A stretch of 64,000 bases of DNA from Thioalbus denitrificans (GTDB lineage: Bacteria > Pseudomonadota > Gammaproteobacteria > DSM-26407), in assembly GCF_003337735.1 (NCBI RefSeq), contig NZ_QPJY01000002.1, positions 310,001 through 374,000 of the forward strand, read 5' to 3'. Within the stretch, counting starts at the first letter, position 1. Each line of letters begins with the position of its first letter. Positions 22,111-33,609 of the stretch are shown here, piece after piece. The notes under the pieces are model-generated. The model was not told the DNA's origin. It made no database searches and worked only from the letters and a program-made list of their open reading frames with translations. The position numbers and the translations under genes are program-made.

Positions 22111-24669
22111 TCACACCCACAGCATGCAGCCGAGCTCGAAGCGGTGGCTCAGCAGGCGGTGATAGGGATAGGCGCGCAGCTGGTAGTACTGCAGGCCCGG
22201 CAGGGTGGGGGAGAGGTCCAGGGTGAACAGGGCCTGGCCCTGGGCATCGGTCTCCCGCGCGGTGAGCTGGTACTGGTCGTGGATCAGGAGCTCGCCGCGC
22301 TCGCCCTCGGTCCCCACCAGGCACTCCACCACGATGTCATCACTGGTCAGTCCGCCGAGCTCGACGCTGACATGGACGGGCAGCGTCTCACCGGCGCGAA
22401 TCTTCGCGGGCGGGGGATCCCGGCGCGACACGCGCACCCCCGGCCACAGCTTGCGCACCCTCGATTTCCAGGTTGCCAGTTCCCGGGCCCCGGCGGCGTC
22501 TTCAGCCAGCAGGCGGCGGCGCTGCCGCGCGGCGGGGGCGTAGAACCCCATCACGTAGTCCATCACCATCCGCTCGGCGTTGTAGCGGGGCATGAGGGTC
22601 TTCATGGACTGCTTGGATTTCTTCACCCAGCCGTCGGAGAAGCCGTGCCCGTTGCGGTCGTAGTAGAGCGGGATGATTTCGTGCTCGAGCAGGTCCAGCA
22701 GCTCGCGGGCATCCTCGCGCTGGCGGTAGGCGGGATCGAACTCGGGGCCGTGGGGAGCGATGGCCCAGCCGTTGTCCCCCTCGTACCCCTCGCCCCACCA
22801 GCCGTCGAGCACGCTGAGGTTGAGCACACCGTTGATGCCGGCCTTCTGCCCCGAGGTGCCGCTGGCCTCGAGCGGGTACTCGGGGTTGTTGAGCCAGACA
22901 TCCACGCCGCTGACGAGCTTGCGCGCCAAGGAGAGATCGTAATCCTCCAGCATGAGCACCCGCCCCTCGAACTCGGGACGGCGGGAAAACCCGTTGATCA
23001 CCTGGATCAGGTGGCGGCCGGGTTCGTCGTGGGGATGGGCCTTGCCGGCGAAGATGAGCATCACCGGACGCTCCGGATCGTTGACCAGGCGCGCGAGCCG
23101 CTCGGGGTCATTGAAGATCAGCGCGGCCCGCTTGTAGGTGGCGAAGCGGCGCGCGAAGCCGATGGTCAGGATGCCGCTCTCATCGGGATCCAGGAAACGC
23201 ATGAGCCGTTCGCATTCGGCGTCGCTGCAGCCGTTGCGTGCGAACTGGGCCCGGACCCGCCGGCGCACGTCCACCATCAGCTCCGCCTTCAGCGACTGGT
23301 GCAGGCTCCAGTAGCCATGGTCCGGAATCTCGTCCACCCGCTTCCAGAACTCCTGACTCAGGAGCTCGTTGCGCCAGCCGCCGCCGAAACGCATGTCGAA
23401 CAGGTTGGCCCATTCGCGGGCGAGGAACGTATGCACGTGCACGCCGTTGGTGACGTAGCGGATGGGATTCTCCGCCGGGGGCACCTGGGGCCAGACATAG
23501 GACTCCATCTCCGAGGCGACGCCGCCGTGGATGCGGCTCACCCCGTTATGGAAGCGCGACCCCCGCAGGGCCAGCGCCGTCTGGTTGAACACGTGGGGAT
23601 TCTCCGGCATCGTTCCCAGCGCCAGAAAGCGCTCCATGCCGATGCCGAGATCGTCGATGTAATCGGCGAAATAGCTGGAGATCAGGTGGTGCTCGAACAT
23701 GTCGTGGCCGGCGGGCACCGGGGTATGGGTGGTGAACACCGTCCCCGCCGCCACCAGTTCCAGCGCCGCTTCGAACTCCATCCCCTTGGCCACCCAGCGC
23801 CGGGTCCGCTCCAGGATCTGGAACGCGGCGTGGCCCTCGTTGATATGCCACACGGTCGGCTGCAGACCGAGAGAGGTCAGGGCGCGGACTCCGCCCACGC
23901 CGAGCACGATCTCCTGCTGTATCCGGGTGTTGACATCACCGCCATAGAGCTGGTGGGTGATGGCCCGATCCGAGGGGGCGTTGGCTTCCAGGTCGCTGTC
24001 GAGAAGATAGAGGGTGACGTGTCCCGCCACCGCCTTCCAGACTTTCAGCATGACGCCGCGGCCGGGCAGGTGGATCTGCACGTGCACCTCCTGCCCTTTC
24101 GCGTCGAGGGCGGGGCTGATGGGCAGATCGGCGAATTCGCTGTCCACGTAGTGGGCGACCTGGTTCCCGAATCCATCGATGCGCTGGCGGAAATAGCCCT
24201 GGTGATAGAGCAGTCCCACGGCCACGAGGGGGACACCCAGGTCGCTCGTCGCCTTGCAGTGGTCCCCGGCCAGGATGCCCAGGCCCCCGGAGTAGACCGG
24301 GAAGCTCTCGTGGAACCCGAATTCGGCGCAGAAGTAGGCGATCAGGTCGCTTTCCGGATCCAGGTACTCCTCCAGTCCGGAACGGTAGCGCTCCTGGCGG
24401 TAGGTGTCGTAGCTGGAGAGAACCCGGTTGAAGTCCTCCACGAAGACGTTGTCCTGTGCGGCGCGATCCAGCTTCTTCTGGGAAACCCGGCGCAGAAACA
24501 GCTTCGGATTGTGACCGCATTCATCCCACAGCTGCCGATCCAGCCGGAAGAAGAGCCCGCGGACCTCCCGATCCCAGCTGTAGAACAGGTCGTTCGCCAG
24601 TTCCTGCAGCCGCTGCAGGCGCTCGGGCAGGATGGGCTGGACTTCGAGTGTGAAGCGGGTGCCGTTCAT
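22111..24669 (-). CDS. glgP: Alpha-glucan phosphorylase
   Basis: An 852-aa PLP-dependent glycogen/maltodextrin phosphorylase of the type with an N-terminal DUF3417 domain (about residues 10-120). Conserved features include YSGGLGILAGDHCKA, VWHINEGHAAF, and the PLP-binding region EASGTSGQKAGINGVLNLSVLDGWW in two adjoining blocks. It releases glucose-1-phosphate from the glycogen made by GlgC and GlgB. No glgA lies in the window. The promoter contains a TATAAT box overlapped on its upstream side by a CRP-type palindrome. Confidence 0.95.
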   Translation of the reverse strand: MNGTRFTLEVQPILPERLQRLQELANDLFYSWDREVRGLFFRLDRQLWDECGHNPKLFLRRVSQKKLDRAAQDNVFVEDFNRVLSSYDTYRQERYRSGLEEYLDPESDLIAYFCAEFGFHESFPVYSGGLGILAGDHCKATSDLGVPLVAVGLLYHQGYFRQRIDGFGNQVAHYVDSEFADLPISPALDAKGQEVHVQIHLPGRGVMLKVWKAVAGHVTLYLLDSDLEANAPSDRAITHQLYGGDVNTRIQQEIVLGVGGVRALTSLGLQPTVWHINEGHAAFQILERTRRWVAKGMEFEAALELVAAGTVFTTHTPVPAGHDMFEHHLISSYFADYIDDLGIGMERFLALGTMPENPHVFNQTALALRGSRFHNGVSRIHGGVASEMESYVWPQVPPAENPIRYVTNGVHVHTFLAREWANLFDMRFGGGWRNELLSQEFWKRVDEIPDHGYWSLHQSLKAELMVDVRRRVRAQFARNGCSDAECERLMRFLDPDESGILTIGFARRFATYKRAALIFNDPERLARLVNDPERPVMLIFAGKAHPHDEPGRHLIQVINGFSRRPEFEGRVLMLEDYDLSLARKLVSGVDVWLNNPEYPLEASGTSGQKAGINGVLNLSVLDGWWGEGYEGDNGWAIAPHGPEFDPAYRQREDARELLDLLEHEIIPLYYDRNGHGFSDGWVKKSKQSMKTLMPRYNAERMVMDYVMGFYAPAARQRRRLLAEDAAGARELATWKSRVRKLWPGVRVSRRDPPPAKIRAGETLPVHVSVELGGLTSDDIVVECLVGTEGERGELLIHDQYQLTARETDAQGQALFTLDLSPTLPGLQYYQLRAYPYHRLLSHRFELGCMLWV

Positions 24670-24762
24670 TGAGAACCCCCGGGTTCCTCAAGTTTGTTGT
24701 TCTTGGCTGCATGCAAAAGAGGTGCCGCGACGAAGCCGCGGCATCGCCCTCCGATGGGCAGG

Positions 24763-24793
24763 ATTATAGTGATCGCATGTGACAATCGTCACA
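24763..24793 (-). promoter_or_regulatory. glgP promoter with perfect CRP/Clp/Vfr-type operator
   Basis: On the minus strand, TATAAT (24768-24763) is a perfect -10 box. Immediately upstream, 24778-24793 reads TGTGA-N6-TCACA, an exact CRP-family site. Its centre would be near -29.5, between and over the -35 and -10 elements. That position favours repression or steric control rather than class I or II activation. Confidence 0.6.
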
Positions 24794-25149
24794 CATACTA
24801 ACCCAACCCCGGGCGGGCCTCACCCAGCGTCTCGCAATGGGTCCGCACCGGCGGCCGGTCGGCCCCCGCAGCGCCGCTCCCGGCAGGGATCGGCGGGGCA
24901 TCCGTGCCGGCGGACGAGGGCCTGCCCGGGTGTGACGTGCGCCCGGACACACCCCGGCGACGGCGAGGGGAGAACGGGGAGACGAGACCACGGCGGGTGA
25001 CAGGGGCGGAGTCCGGCGGGGTCCTGGAGTGGCTGGTGGTGCGCAGCCCGGCAGCCGCTGACCCATTTCGGTGCAGGGCAGGCGTGCCGGCCCGAATTCC
25101 TCGCGCGACGCTGAACGGGCAGCTGTCAGGGCTCGGACTGGAAAGTGTC
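24794..25149. other. Gene-free spacer between the glgP promoter and tRNA-Leu
   Basis: About 355 bp with no supported gene. An open frame crossing it on the minus strand begins inside the tRNA-Leu gene and is an artefact of that. No repeat or structured RNA was recognised. Confidence 0.5.
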
Positions 25150-25234
25150 TGGTGCCGGGAGCGAGACTCGAACTCGCACGGGTCGCCCCACCTGATTTTG
25201 AGTCAGGCGCGTCTACCGATTCCGCCATCCCGGC
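25150..25234 (-). tRNA. tRNA-Leu (anticodon CAA)
   Basis: An 85-nt tRNA including an encoded CCA end. The acceptor arms are GCCGGGA and TCCCGGC. The D loop holds GGTAGACGC. The anticodon stem CCTGA/TCAGG closes a loop with anticodon CAA. The extra arm is long, as expected for class II tRNA-Leu, and the T loop is TTCGAGT. Confidence 0.95.
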
Positions 25235-25324
25235 CTGAAGGGGGTGGAAGTATAGGGTGCCGGCGGGCAGGGTGACAAGCCGGGAAGCTCGGACCGGCGG
25301 GGCCCGGCAAGCGGCACCCGGACA

Positions 25325-26044
25325 CTAGCGGGGAATCCAGTGGCCGTCGCGGAGAATCTCGAGGGGACGGAAGCGACCCTTGTAGCTCATCTTCCGGCAG
25401 TCCTCGATCCAGTAGCCGAGATAGAGCCAGGTGAGCTCGAGGCGGGCGGCCTCCTGGGCCTGCCACAGGATGGCGTAGGTCCCGAGGCTGCGCGCATCCA
25501 TGCCGGGCTCGAAGAAGGTGTAGATGGCCGACAGGGCGTCATCCAGGCGGTCGACCACCGCCACCGCCACCAGGCGACCTTCCAGGCTGAATTCGTAGGA
25601 CCAGGTGTCGCTCCACTCGCAGCCCAGGAAGCTTTCGTACTGCTCCCGGTCCGGAGGGTACATGTCGCCGTCCCGGTGACGGGAGCATATGTAGCGTTCG
25701 TAGAGGGGGTAGTGCCGGGCCGGATGAACGCCGCGCAGGCAGCGTACGCTCAGATCCCGGTTGCGGTTCCAGACCCGGCGCTGCCCGCGATCGGGACGGA
25801 AGTGCCGGACCGGGATGCGTGCCGGGATGCAGGCCCGGCAGCCGGCGCACTCCGGGCGGTAGACGTGGGCCCCGCTGCGGCGGAAACCGAGGCGGGAGAG
25901 ATAGCTGTAGATCCCGGTATCGAGGGGATAGAAGGGATCGACGAACAGCGTCGTCGCCTGACGGCCGGCAAGGTAGCTGCACGGGTGCGGCGCCGTGGCA
26001 TAGAGCTTGATGGTGCCGGTTGTCGAGGGATGCTGTTCGGACAT
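25325..26044 (-). CDS. bpt: Aspartate/glutamate leucyltransferase (Bpt/Ate family)
   Basis: A 239-aa tRNA-dependent N-end-rule transferase, which adds Leu (Bpt) to proteins with N-terminal Asp or Glu for ClpAP/ClpS degradation. The family CSYL..R.A and CAGCRACIP cysteine motifs are present, as are the YERYICSRH and YLGYWIEDCRKMSYK blocks. The start at 26044 (MSEQHPSTTGTIKLYATAPHPC) matches the family; an upstream in-frame ATG adds 20 unrelated residues. It lies next to aat, another N-end-rule transferase, the usual pairing. Confidence 0.93.
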   Translation of the reverse strand: MSEQHPSTTGTIKLYATAPHPCSYLAGRQATTLFVDPFYPLDTGIYSYLSRLGFRRSGAHVYRPECAGCRACIPARIPVRHFRPDRGQRRVWNRNRDLSVRCLRGVHPARHYPLYERYICSRHRDGDMYPPDREQYESFLGCEWSDTWSYEFSLEGRLVAVAVVDRLDDALSAIYTFFEPGMDARSLGTYAILWQAQEAARLELTWLYLGYWIEDCRKMSYKGRFRPLEILRDGHWIPR

Positions 26045-26190
26045 GGCCTGATCTGCCGTGCAGCTCCTGGGATGCCTTCTGGGGGGGTTGCTCTCTCGCT
26101 CCACGTTACCTCAGGACGCCCGCACATCCAATCCGTATCGGGCGGCGCCGCGGCCGCCGGCCGTTGCCGCGGACCGGCAGCGGGCCGGAT

Positions 26191-26901
26191 TCACGGGCCG
26201 TATGTCCAGTCCAGCCGCCACGGTCCGGCGCGGCCCGGCAACTGCCGGGCCTCCCTGACCCAGTGTAGAAACTCCCGGCGGGGAATTTCCACCGCGCCCA
26301 TGGTCAGGAGATGGCTGGTGGTCTGCTGGCAGTCGATCAGCGGGAATCCCCAGGCCTGGAGCTGGCCGGCCAGGTGGACCAGTGCGACCTTGGAGGCATC
26401 GCGGGCCCGGGTGAACATGGACTCGCCGAAAAAGACCCGGCCGATGGCCACCCCGTAGAGACCACCCGCGAGCATCCCGTCCTCCCACACCTCCACCGAA
26501 TGGGCCGCACCCTGCAGGTGCAGCCGCAGGTAGGCGTTGCGCATCGCGGCGGTAATCCAGGTGCCATCCTGGCCGGGCCGGGGCTCGGCGCAGGCGGCGA
26601 TCACGGCGGCGAAATCCGTGTCCATGGAAACCCGGTAACGATGCGACCTGAGGGTCTTGCGGAGGCTGCGGGTGATGCGGATGCGATCGGGAAAGAGCAC
26701 GGCCCGCGGGTCGGGCGACCACCACAGGATGGGCTGGCCCTCGCTGTACCAGGGAAAGATGCCTTCCCGGTAGGCGGCCAGCAGGCGCTCCGGACCGAGA
26801 TCGCCGCCCGCGGCGAGGAGCCCGTCGGGTTCCCGCAGCGCCAGCTCCGGGTCGGGGAATTCAGCCGGAGCGCCGGGCTCGATCCAGAACAGTCGCTCCA
26901 T
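26191..26901 (-). CDS. aat: Leucyl/phenylalanyl-tRNA-protein transferase
   Basis: A 236-aa enzyme that adds Leu or Phe to N-terminal Lys or Arg for N-end-rule degradation. Typical segments are [48 protein letters not shown] and [11 protein letters not shown]. The ATG at 26901 gives the family length. A longer open frame upstream is the continuation of the trxB region in another frame. It follows trxB by 53 bp. Confidence 0.96.
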   Translation of the reverse strand: MERLFWIEPGAPAEFPDPELALREPDGLLAAGGDLGPERLLAAYREGIFPWYSEGQPILWWSPDPRAVLFPDRIRITRSLRKTLRSHRYRVSMDTDFAAVIAACAEPRPGQDGTWITAAMRNAYLRLHLQGAAHSVEVWEDGMLAGGLYGVAIGRVFFGESMFTRARDASKVALVHLAGQLQAWGFPLIDCQQTTSHLLTMGAVEIPRREFLHWVREARQLPGRAGPWRLDWTYGP

Positions 26902-26954
26902 GACGGGTGGAGGAGGGCGCCGCGCGGCCGGTACCGCGCGGCGCGCACACCTGC

Positions 26955-28007
<1,053 letters not shown>

Positions 28008-28075
28008 TCACCGTGTCCGGCCAGCATGAGGGGTGGTATAGTACGCAATGCATTCCAGTGGGTAAAGGAGCCGCC

Positions 28076-29149
28076 ATGCGCGTTGGAATTCCACGTGAAA
28101 TCAAGACCCTCGAAGGCCGGGTGGCACTCGTGCCGGAGGCGGCGGGGGAGCTCGTGCGGCTCGGTCACGAGGTGCTCGTGGAACGGGGCGCCGGACGCCT
28201 GAGCGGTTACGAGGACGCGGACTACGAGGCCCACGGGGTGCGCCTAGCGCCGGACGCCGCCGCGGTATACGGCGCGGCGGAGGTCATCATCAAGGTCAAG
28301 GAGCCGCAGCCGCAGGAGTACCCCCTGCTGCGTTCCGACCACCGCCTGTTCTGCTATCTGCACCTGGCGGCCGAGCCGCAGCTGTTCCGCGCGCTGCTCG
28401 ATATCGGCCTGACGGCGGTGGCCTTCGAAACGGTCTCCGAAGGCACGCACCTGCCGCTGCTGGCGCCCATGAGCGCCATCGCCGGGCGGCTGGGAGTCCA
28501 GGTGGGCGCCCACCTGCTGCACCGGCCCCAGGGCGGCAAGGGCCTGCTGCTCGGCGGCCTGCCCGCGGGCGAGCGCGGCCACGTGGTCATCATCGGCGCC
28601 GGCGTCGCCGGCGGCAACGCGGCCGCGGCGGCCGCTGCCGCGGGCACCCGGGTGACGGTGTTCGATCGCAAGCCGGACAAGCTGGTGGCCATGCATGACC
28701 TCGGCCCCAACGTCACCGCGCTCTATCCCTACGGCGGCGCGCTGGCGCAGGCCGTGGCGCAGGCGGACCTGCTGGTGGGCGCGGTACTGATTCCCGGCGC
28801 CCGCGCGCCCCGGGTGGTGGACCGGGCCATGGTCGCCGCCATGCAGCCCGGCAGCGTCATCGTGGACATCTCCGTGGATCAGGGCGGCTGCATCGAGACC
28901 ACCCGGCCCACCACCTATGCCGAACCCACCTACGTTGACGAGGGCGTGGTGCACTTCGCCGTCACCAACATGCCGGGAGCGGTGCCGCGCACCGCCTCCC
29001 AGGCACTCTCCGCGGCGCTCATTCCCTATGCCGCGCGGCTGCTGGAGGCCGACTGGCGGGATCGTCCGGCCCTGGCTGCGGGCATCAATGTCGAAGCCGG
29101 TGAAATCCGCTATCCCGCCCTCCGGAACATCCTGGCCTCTCAGGTATAA
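28076..29149 (+). CDS. ald: Alanine dehydrogenase
   Basis: A 357-aa NAD-dependent enzyme converting L-alanine to pyruvate and ammonia. It begins MRVGIPREIKTLEGRVALVP, contains KVKEPQ and the Rossmann motif VVIIGAGVAGGNAAAAA, and ends with the VTNMPGAVPRTAS block. The ATG at 28076 is preceded by AAAGGAG at 28063-28069. It stands alone, divergent from trxB; the ftsK operon starts 53 bp downstream in an AT-rich stretch. Confidence 0.94.
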   Translation: MRVGIPREIKTLEGRVALVPEAAGELVRLGHEVLVERGAGRLSGYEDADYEAHGVRLAPDAAAVYGAAEVIIKVKEPQPQEYPLLRSDHRLFCYLHLAAEPQLFRALLDIGLTAVAFETVSEGTHLPLLAPMSAIAGRLGVQVGAHLLHRPQGGKGLLLGGLPAGERGHVVIIGAGVAGGNAAAAAAAAGTRVTVFDRKPDKLVAMHDLGPNVTALYPYGGALAQAVAQADLLVGAVLIPGARAPRVVDRAMVAAMQPGSVIVDISVDQGGCIETTRPTTYAEPTYVDEGVVHFAVTNMPGAVPRTASQALSAALIPYAARLLEADWRDRPALAAGINVEAGEIRYPALRNILASQV

Positions 29150-29200
29150 TTTCATTAATATTTTATAAATTAGCTTGACTACTTAAGGAAAAGGTAAAGG
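29145..29200 (+). promoter_or_regulatory. AT-rich leader before ftsK
   Basis: A markedly AT-rich segment contains TATAAT (29145-29150, overlapping the ald stop) and a second TA-rich box near 29163-29170. A GGAAAAGG-type ribosome-binding site precedes the TTG start. It is the likely promoter region of the ftsK operon, although no good -35 box is seen. Confidence 0.35.
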
Positions 29201-29202
29201 AC

Positions 29203-31497
29203 TTGGGACAGGCATCACGGAAATCTGGAAACGGCCTGCCGCTCGCGATACACGTGGGCAGGGGAGTGCGCGAGGGTGCGCTGATCCTCTTCTCCGCCGT
29301 GGCGCTCTACCTGCTGCTCGCGCTGGTCACCTACCAGCCCACCGATCCCGGCTGGACCCACAGCGGCAGCGGCGGCGCGGCCACCAATGCCGGCGGTGTG
29401 GCCGGCGCCTGGTTCGCGGACATCTTCCTCGCCCTGTTCGGCTACATGGCCTACCTGGTCCCGCTGATGGTGGGCTACAGCGGCTGGCTGGTCTTCCAGG
29501 GGCGACAGGGCGAGATGGCCACCCAGTGGACCCGCTTCTCCCTGCGCGCGGTCGGCTTCGTGGTGACCGTGGCCACCGGCTGCGGGCTCGCCTGGCTGCA
29601 CTTCGACACCCCGTCCATGGTGCTGCCCCAATCGAGCGGGGGCATCCTCGGCGAGGTGGTCGGCGGCGGTCTCCACGCCGTGTTCAACTTCATGGGCTCG
29701 ACGCTGCTGCTGCTGGCGCTGTTCCTGACCGGCGTCACCCTGTTCACCGGGCTTTCCTGGTTCGGGCTCATGGATGCGGTGGGCCGCTTCACACTCGGGG
29801 CGCTGGATACCTTCCGCACCCGGGTACGGTCGCTGCGCGAACGGCTCGCGGCGCGGCGGGCGGTGCAGGAGCGGCGCGAGATCGCCAAGGCCGAGGTGAA
29901 AAAGGTCGAGAAGCGCAAACCGCCGCGCATCGAGCCGGTCATCGCCCAGCCGGAACCCAGCAAGCGGGTGGAGAAGGAGCGCCAGGTTCCCCTGTTCAAG
30001 AACCCGGAGAGCGGCACCCTGCCCACCCTGGGTCTGCTGGACAAGGGCGACAAGGCCCAGACCTCCTACTCGAAGGAGGCGCTGGCGGCCATTTCACGCC
30101 AGGTGGAGCTCAAGCTCATGGACTTCGGGGTGGAAGCGCAGGTGGTGGCCGTGAACCCCGGTCCGGTCATCACCCGCTTCGAACTGCAGCCGGCCCCCGG
30201 CGTGAAGGGCCACCAGATCAGCAACCTGGCCAAGGATCTGGCCCGTTCCCTGTCCGCGGTCAGCGTGCGCGTGGTGGAGGTCATCCCGGGCAAGTCGGTC
30301 ATCGGCCTGGAGATCCCCAACGAGAACCGCGCCATCGTGCACCTGAGCGAAGTGCTCACCTCCCGGGCCTATGACGAGGCGGCCTCGCCGCTCACCCTGG
30401 CTTTGGGCAAGGACATCTCGGGCAACCCGGTGGTGGTGGATCTCGCGCGCATGCCCCACCTGCTGGTGGCCGGCACCACCGGATCGGGCAAGTCGGTGGC
30501 CCTGAACGCCATGCTGTTGAGCCTGGTCTACAAGGCCCTGCCCGACGAGGTCCGCCTCATTCTCATCGATCCCAAGATGCTCGAACTCTCGGTGTACCAG
30601 GGCATACCGCACCTGCTCGCCCCGGTGGTGACCGACATGAAGGAGGCGGCCAACGCCCTGCGCTGGTGCGTGGCGGAGATGGAGCGCCGCTACCGCCTCA
30701 TGGCCTCGCTGGGGGTGCGCAACATCGCCGGCTTCAACCGCAAGGTGCGCGAGGCCCACAAGGCCGGCACGCCGATCCCCGATCCCCTGGCCAGCCCGGA
30801 TCTGGAGGGCGAGCCGCCGGTTCTCGACCCGCTGCCCTACATCGTGGTGCTGGTGGACGAATACGCCGACCTGATGATGGTGGTGGGCAAGAAGGTGGAG
30901 GAGCTCATAGCCCGCCTGGCGCAGAAGGCCCGCGCCTCGGGTGTCCACCTGATCCTGGCCACCCAGCGCCCCTCGGTGGATGTCATCACCGGCCTCATCA
31001 AGGCCAACATCCCGACCCGCATCGCCTTCCAGGTCTCCTCGAAGGTGGATTCGCGCACCATCCTCGACCAGCCCGGCGCCGAACAGCTGCTCGGCCATGG
31101 CGACATGCTCTACCTCCCCCCGGGCACCGGCTTGCCGATGCGTGTCCACGGCGCCTATGTCGCCGACGCGGAGGTGCATCGGGTGGTGGAGGATCTGCGC
31201 GCCCGCGGCGAGCCCGACTACGTGGAGGCCGTCCTCGAGGGCGGATCCGACGGCGAGGGCGGTCCCGGCGGCGACGGCGGGGAGGATGCCGAGTCCGATC
31301 CCCTCTATGACGAGGCGGTGCGGGTGGTGACCGAGACCCGCCGCGCCTCCATCTCCAGCGTCCAGCGCCGCCTCAAGATCGGCTACAACCGCGCCGCGCG
31401 CATGATCGAGGCGATGGAGCAGGCCGGCATCGTGAGCGAAATGCAGACCAACGGCAGCCGCGAAGTGATCGCGCCGCCGCCTCCCGGAACCGACTGA
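29203..31497 (+). CDS. ftsK: DNA translocase FtsK
   Basis: A 764-aa septal DNA translocase that segregates chromosome termini and activates XerCD. About four N-terminal transmembrane helices (residues 25-190) are followed by a short charged linker, a RecA-like motor with Walker A GTTGSGKS and Walker [12 protein letters not shown], and the C-terminal gamma winged-helix domain (last ~70 residues) that reads KOPS. The linker is short compared with E. coli FtsK. The TTG start follows a purine-rich ribosome-binding site. lolA follows after 5 bp. Confidence 0.95.
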   Translation: MGQASRKSGNGLPLAIHVGRGVREGALILFSAVALYLLLALVTYQPTDPGWTHSGSGGAATNAGGVAGAWFADIFLALFGYMAYLVPLMVGYSGWLVFQGRQGEMATQWTRFSLRAVGFVVTVATGCGLAWLHFDTPSMVLPQSSGGILGEVVGGGLHAVFNFMGSTLLLLALFLTGVTLFTGLSWFGLMDAVGRFTLGALDTFRTRVRSLRERLAARRAVQERREIAKAEVKKVEKRKPPRIEPVIAQPEPSKRVEKERQVPLFKNPESGTLPTLGLLDKGDKAQTSYSKEALAAISRQVELKLMDFGVEAQVVAVNPGPVITRFELQPAPGVKGHQISNLAKDLARSLSAVSVRVVEVIPGKSVIGLEIPNENRAIVHLSEVLTSRAYDEAASPLTLALGKDISGNPVVVDLARMPHLLVAGTTGSGKSVALNAMLLSLVYKALPDEVRLILIDPKMLELSVYQGIPHLLAPVVTDMKEAANALRWCVAEMERRYRLMASLGVRNIAGFNRKVREAHKAGTPIPDPLASPDLEGEPPVLDPLPYIVVLVDEYADLMMVVGKKVEELIARLAQKARASGVHLILATQRPSVDVITGLIKANIPTRIAFQVSSKVDSRTILDQPGAEQLLGHGDMLYLPPGTGLPMRVHGAYVADAEVHRVVEDLRARGEPDYVEAVLEGGSDGEGGPGGDGGEDAESDPLYDEAVRVVTETRRASISSVQRRLKIGYNRAARMIEAMEQAGIVSEMQTNGSREVIAPPPPGTD

Positions 31498-31502
31498 TCC
31501 CC

Positions 31503-32156
31503 GTGAGTCTCCCCATGCCGAAACATCCTGCCCGCCGCCTCTCCCCCGGGCTGCTCCTCATCGCGGCGCTGTGGACCGCCTTGGCGGCGGCGGCCGATAC
31601 CGACCGGCTGACCCGCTTCCTCTCCGACACCCGGGCGCTGCGCGCGACCTTCACCCAGGAGGTGCGCGACATGGACGGCGCGGTCATGGAGCGATCCACC
31701 GGGACCATGGTGCTGGAGCGGCCGGACCGCTTCCGCTGGGACTACCTGGAACCGGCCGAACAGCACGTCATCAGCGACGGCCGGACGCTGTGGCTCTACG
31801 ATCCGGAGCTGCTGCAGGTCTCGGTCCGCCCCCTCGGGCAGGCGCTGGCCAACACCCCGGCGCTGCTGCTGGGCGGCGACCTCGGCCGGCTGGAGGAGAA
31901 CTTCATCGTCACCCCCCTGGACGACCAGGAGGGCATCCACTGGTACGAACTCGTACCCCGCGATCCCGAAGCCGTCTTCCAGCAGATGCTCATCGGTTTC
32001 CGCGGCGAGACCCTGGCGCAGATGGAGCTGACCGATCACCTGGGCCAGTCCACCCGCCTCACCTTCAGCGACGTGGAGGCCAACCCGGGGCTGGACCCGG
32101 CGCTGTTCGGGTTCACGCCGCCGCCCGGTGTGGATGTCATCGGCGAGGGCGGCTGA
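31503..32156 (+). CDS. lolA: Outer-membrane lipoprotein carrier protein LolA
   Basis: A 217-aa periplasmic chaperone that carries lipoproteins from LolCDE to LolB. A signal peptide ends near residue 31 (ALAAAADT). The RFRWDYLEP block and the beta-rich body are typical. Start is GTG at 31503, 5 bp after ftsK; ATG at 31515 is an alternative. The ftsK-lolA-rarA-serS order is conserved across gammaproteobacteria. Confidence 0.93.
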   Translation: MSLPMPKHPARRLSPGLLLIAALWTALAAAADTDRLTRFLSDTRALRATFTQEVRDMDGAVMERSTGTMVLERPDRFRWDYLEPAEQHVISDGRTLWLYDPELLQVSVRPLGQALANTPALLLGGDLGRLEENFIVTPLDDQEGIHWYELVPRDPEAVFQQMLIGFRGETLAQMELTDHLGQSTRLTFSDVEANPGLDPALFGFTPPPGVDVIGEGG

Positions 32157-32208
32157 GGCCGCGCCGGCGCGGATATCCGGTCACAACACACCTGACGAGC
32201 CTCCAGCG

Positions 32209-33546
32209 ATGCCGACCACCGATGCCGGGACCCGACTGCAGCCGCTTGCGGCGCGCATGCGTCCGCGCAACCTCGACGAATACGTGGGCCAGCCCCACCT
32301 GCTCGGTCCCGGCAAGCCGCTGCGCCAGGCGGTGGAGTCGGGCAACCTGCACTCCATGGTGCTGTGGGGCCCGCCCGGCACCGGCAAGACCACCCTGGCA
32401 CGGCTGATGGCCGGCTACGCCCGCGCCCGCTTCGTGACCCTGTCGGCGGTCCTGGCCGGGGTGAAGGACATCCGCGCGGCGGTGGAGGAGGCCCGGCAGG
32501 CCATCGTGACCGAAGGCCGCGGCACCATCCTGTTCGTGGACGAGGTGCACCGCTTCAACAAGGCCCAGCAGGACGCCTTTCTGCCCTTCGTGGAGGAGGG
32601 CACGGTCACCTTCATCGGCGCCACCACCGAGAATCCCTCCTTCGAGCTCAACAACGCGCTGCTATCCCGGGCCCGGGTCTATGTGCTCAAGCGGCTGGAG
32701 ACGGAGGATATCGACGCGCTGCTGGGCCAGGCGCTGGCCGACGCCGAACGGGGGCTCGGCGGCCAGGGCCTGGAGGTGGATGCCGCAACCCGGCGGCAGA
32801 TCGCCGCGGCCGCCGACGGTGACGCCCGGCGCGCGCTCAACCTGCTCGAGATCGCCTCCGATCTGGCCGGCGAGGAGGAGGGGCGGAGGGTCATCAACGC
32901 CACGGTGCTGGAGGAGGTGCTCAGCGGCGATGTACGCCGCTTCGACAAGGGCGGCGACCTCTTCTACGACCAGATATCCGCCCTCCACAAATCGGTGCGC
33001 GGCTCCGCCCCCGATGCCGCCCTCTACTGGCTCGCGCGGATGCTGGACGGCGGCTGCGACCCGGTCTACATCGCCCGCCGGGTGGTGCGCATGGCCAGCG
33101 AGGATATCGGCAACGCCGATCCCCGGGGCCTGCACCTGGCACTGGACGCCTGGGATGCCTACGATCGGCTGGGCAGCCCGGAAGGGGAGCTGGCCCTGGC
33201 CCAGGCGGTGGCCTACCTGGCCTGCGCGCCGAAGAGCAACGCGGTCTACACCGCCTACGGCGCCGCCCAGGAGGATGTGCGGCGCAGCGGCACGCTGGAG
33301 GTGCCCGTGCACCTGCGCAATGCGCCCACCCGGCTGATGAAGGAGCTGGGCTACGGCCACGCCTACCGCTACGCCCACGACGAGCCGGAGGCCTATGCCG
33401 CCGGGGAGCGCTACTTTCCTGAGGAGCTGGGGGAGCGGCGCTATTACCGGCCGGTTCCCCGCGGCCTGGAGATCAGGATCGGCGAGAAGCTGGAACACCT
33501 GCGCGCGCTGGACCGCGCCAGGGAGCGCAAGAAAGGGCCCGGATAG
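32209..33546 (+). CDS. rarA: Replication-associated recombination ATPase RarA (MgsA)
   Basis: A 445-aa AAA+ ATPase related to clamp loaders that acts at stalled replication forks. Walker A is [11 protein letters not shown], Walker B is [16 protein letters not shown], and sensor 1 is [12 protein letters not shown]. The C-terminal tetramerisation domain has [22 protein letters not shown]. The ATG at 32209 gives the family N terminus; an upstream in-frame ATG lies inside lolA. Confidence 0.96.
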   Translation: MPTTDAGTRLQPLAARMRPRNLDEYVGQPHLLGPGKPLRQAVESGNLHSMVLWGPPGTGKTTLARLMAGYARARFVTLSAVLAGVKDIRAAVEEARQAIVTEGRGTILFVDEVHRFNKAQQDAFLPFVEEGTVTFIGATTENPSFELNNALLSRARVYVLKRLETEDIDALLGQALADAERGLGGQGLEVDAATRRQIAAAADGDARRALNLLEIASDLAGEEEGRRVINATVLEEVLSGDVRRFDKGGDLFYDQISALHKSVRGSAPDAALYWLARMLDGGCDPVYIARRVVRMASEDIGNADPRGLHLALDAWDAYDRLGSPEGELALAQAVAYLACAPKSNAVYTAYGAAQEDVRRSGTLEVPVHLRNAPTRLMKELGYGHAYRYAHDEPEAYAAGERYFPEELGERRYYRPVPRGLEIRIGEKLEHLRALDRARERKKGPG

Positions 33547-33609
33547 GGTGTAAAATGATCCGGGCGGATGGCGCAGCCGGGGGGAGCGAGAGGTGCGGGG
33601 ATCGATGCG

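Noticed and set aside
24764-25228. A 154-codon frame beginning MAESVDAPDSKSG
   Set aside because: Its start lies inside tRNA-Leu; this N-terminal sequence is a familiar artefact of translating a tRNA gene. The remainder lacks coding character.
33547-33609. Possible fluoride riboswitch before crcB (GGCGGATGGCGC)
   Set aside because: Only the GATGG core resembles the crcB motif. The other conserved segments and pseudoknot partners are missing and the gap is only 63 bp.
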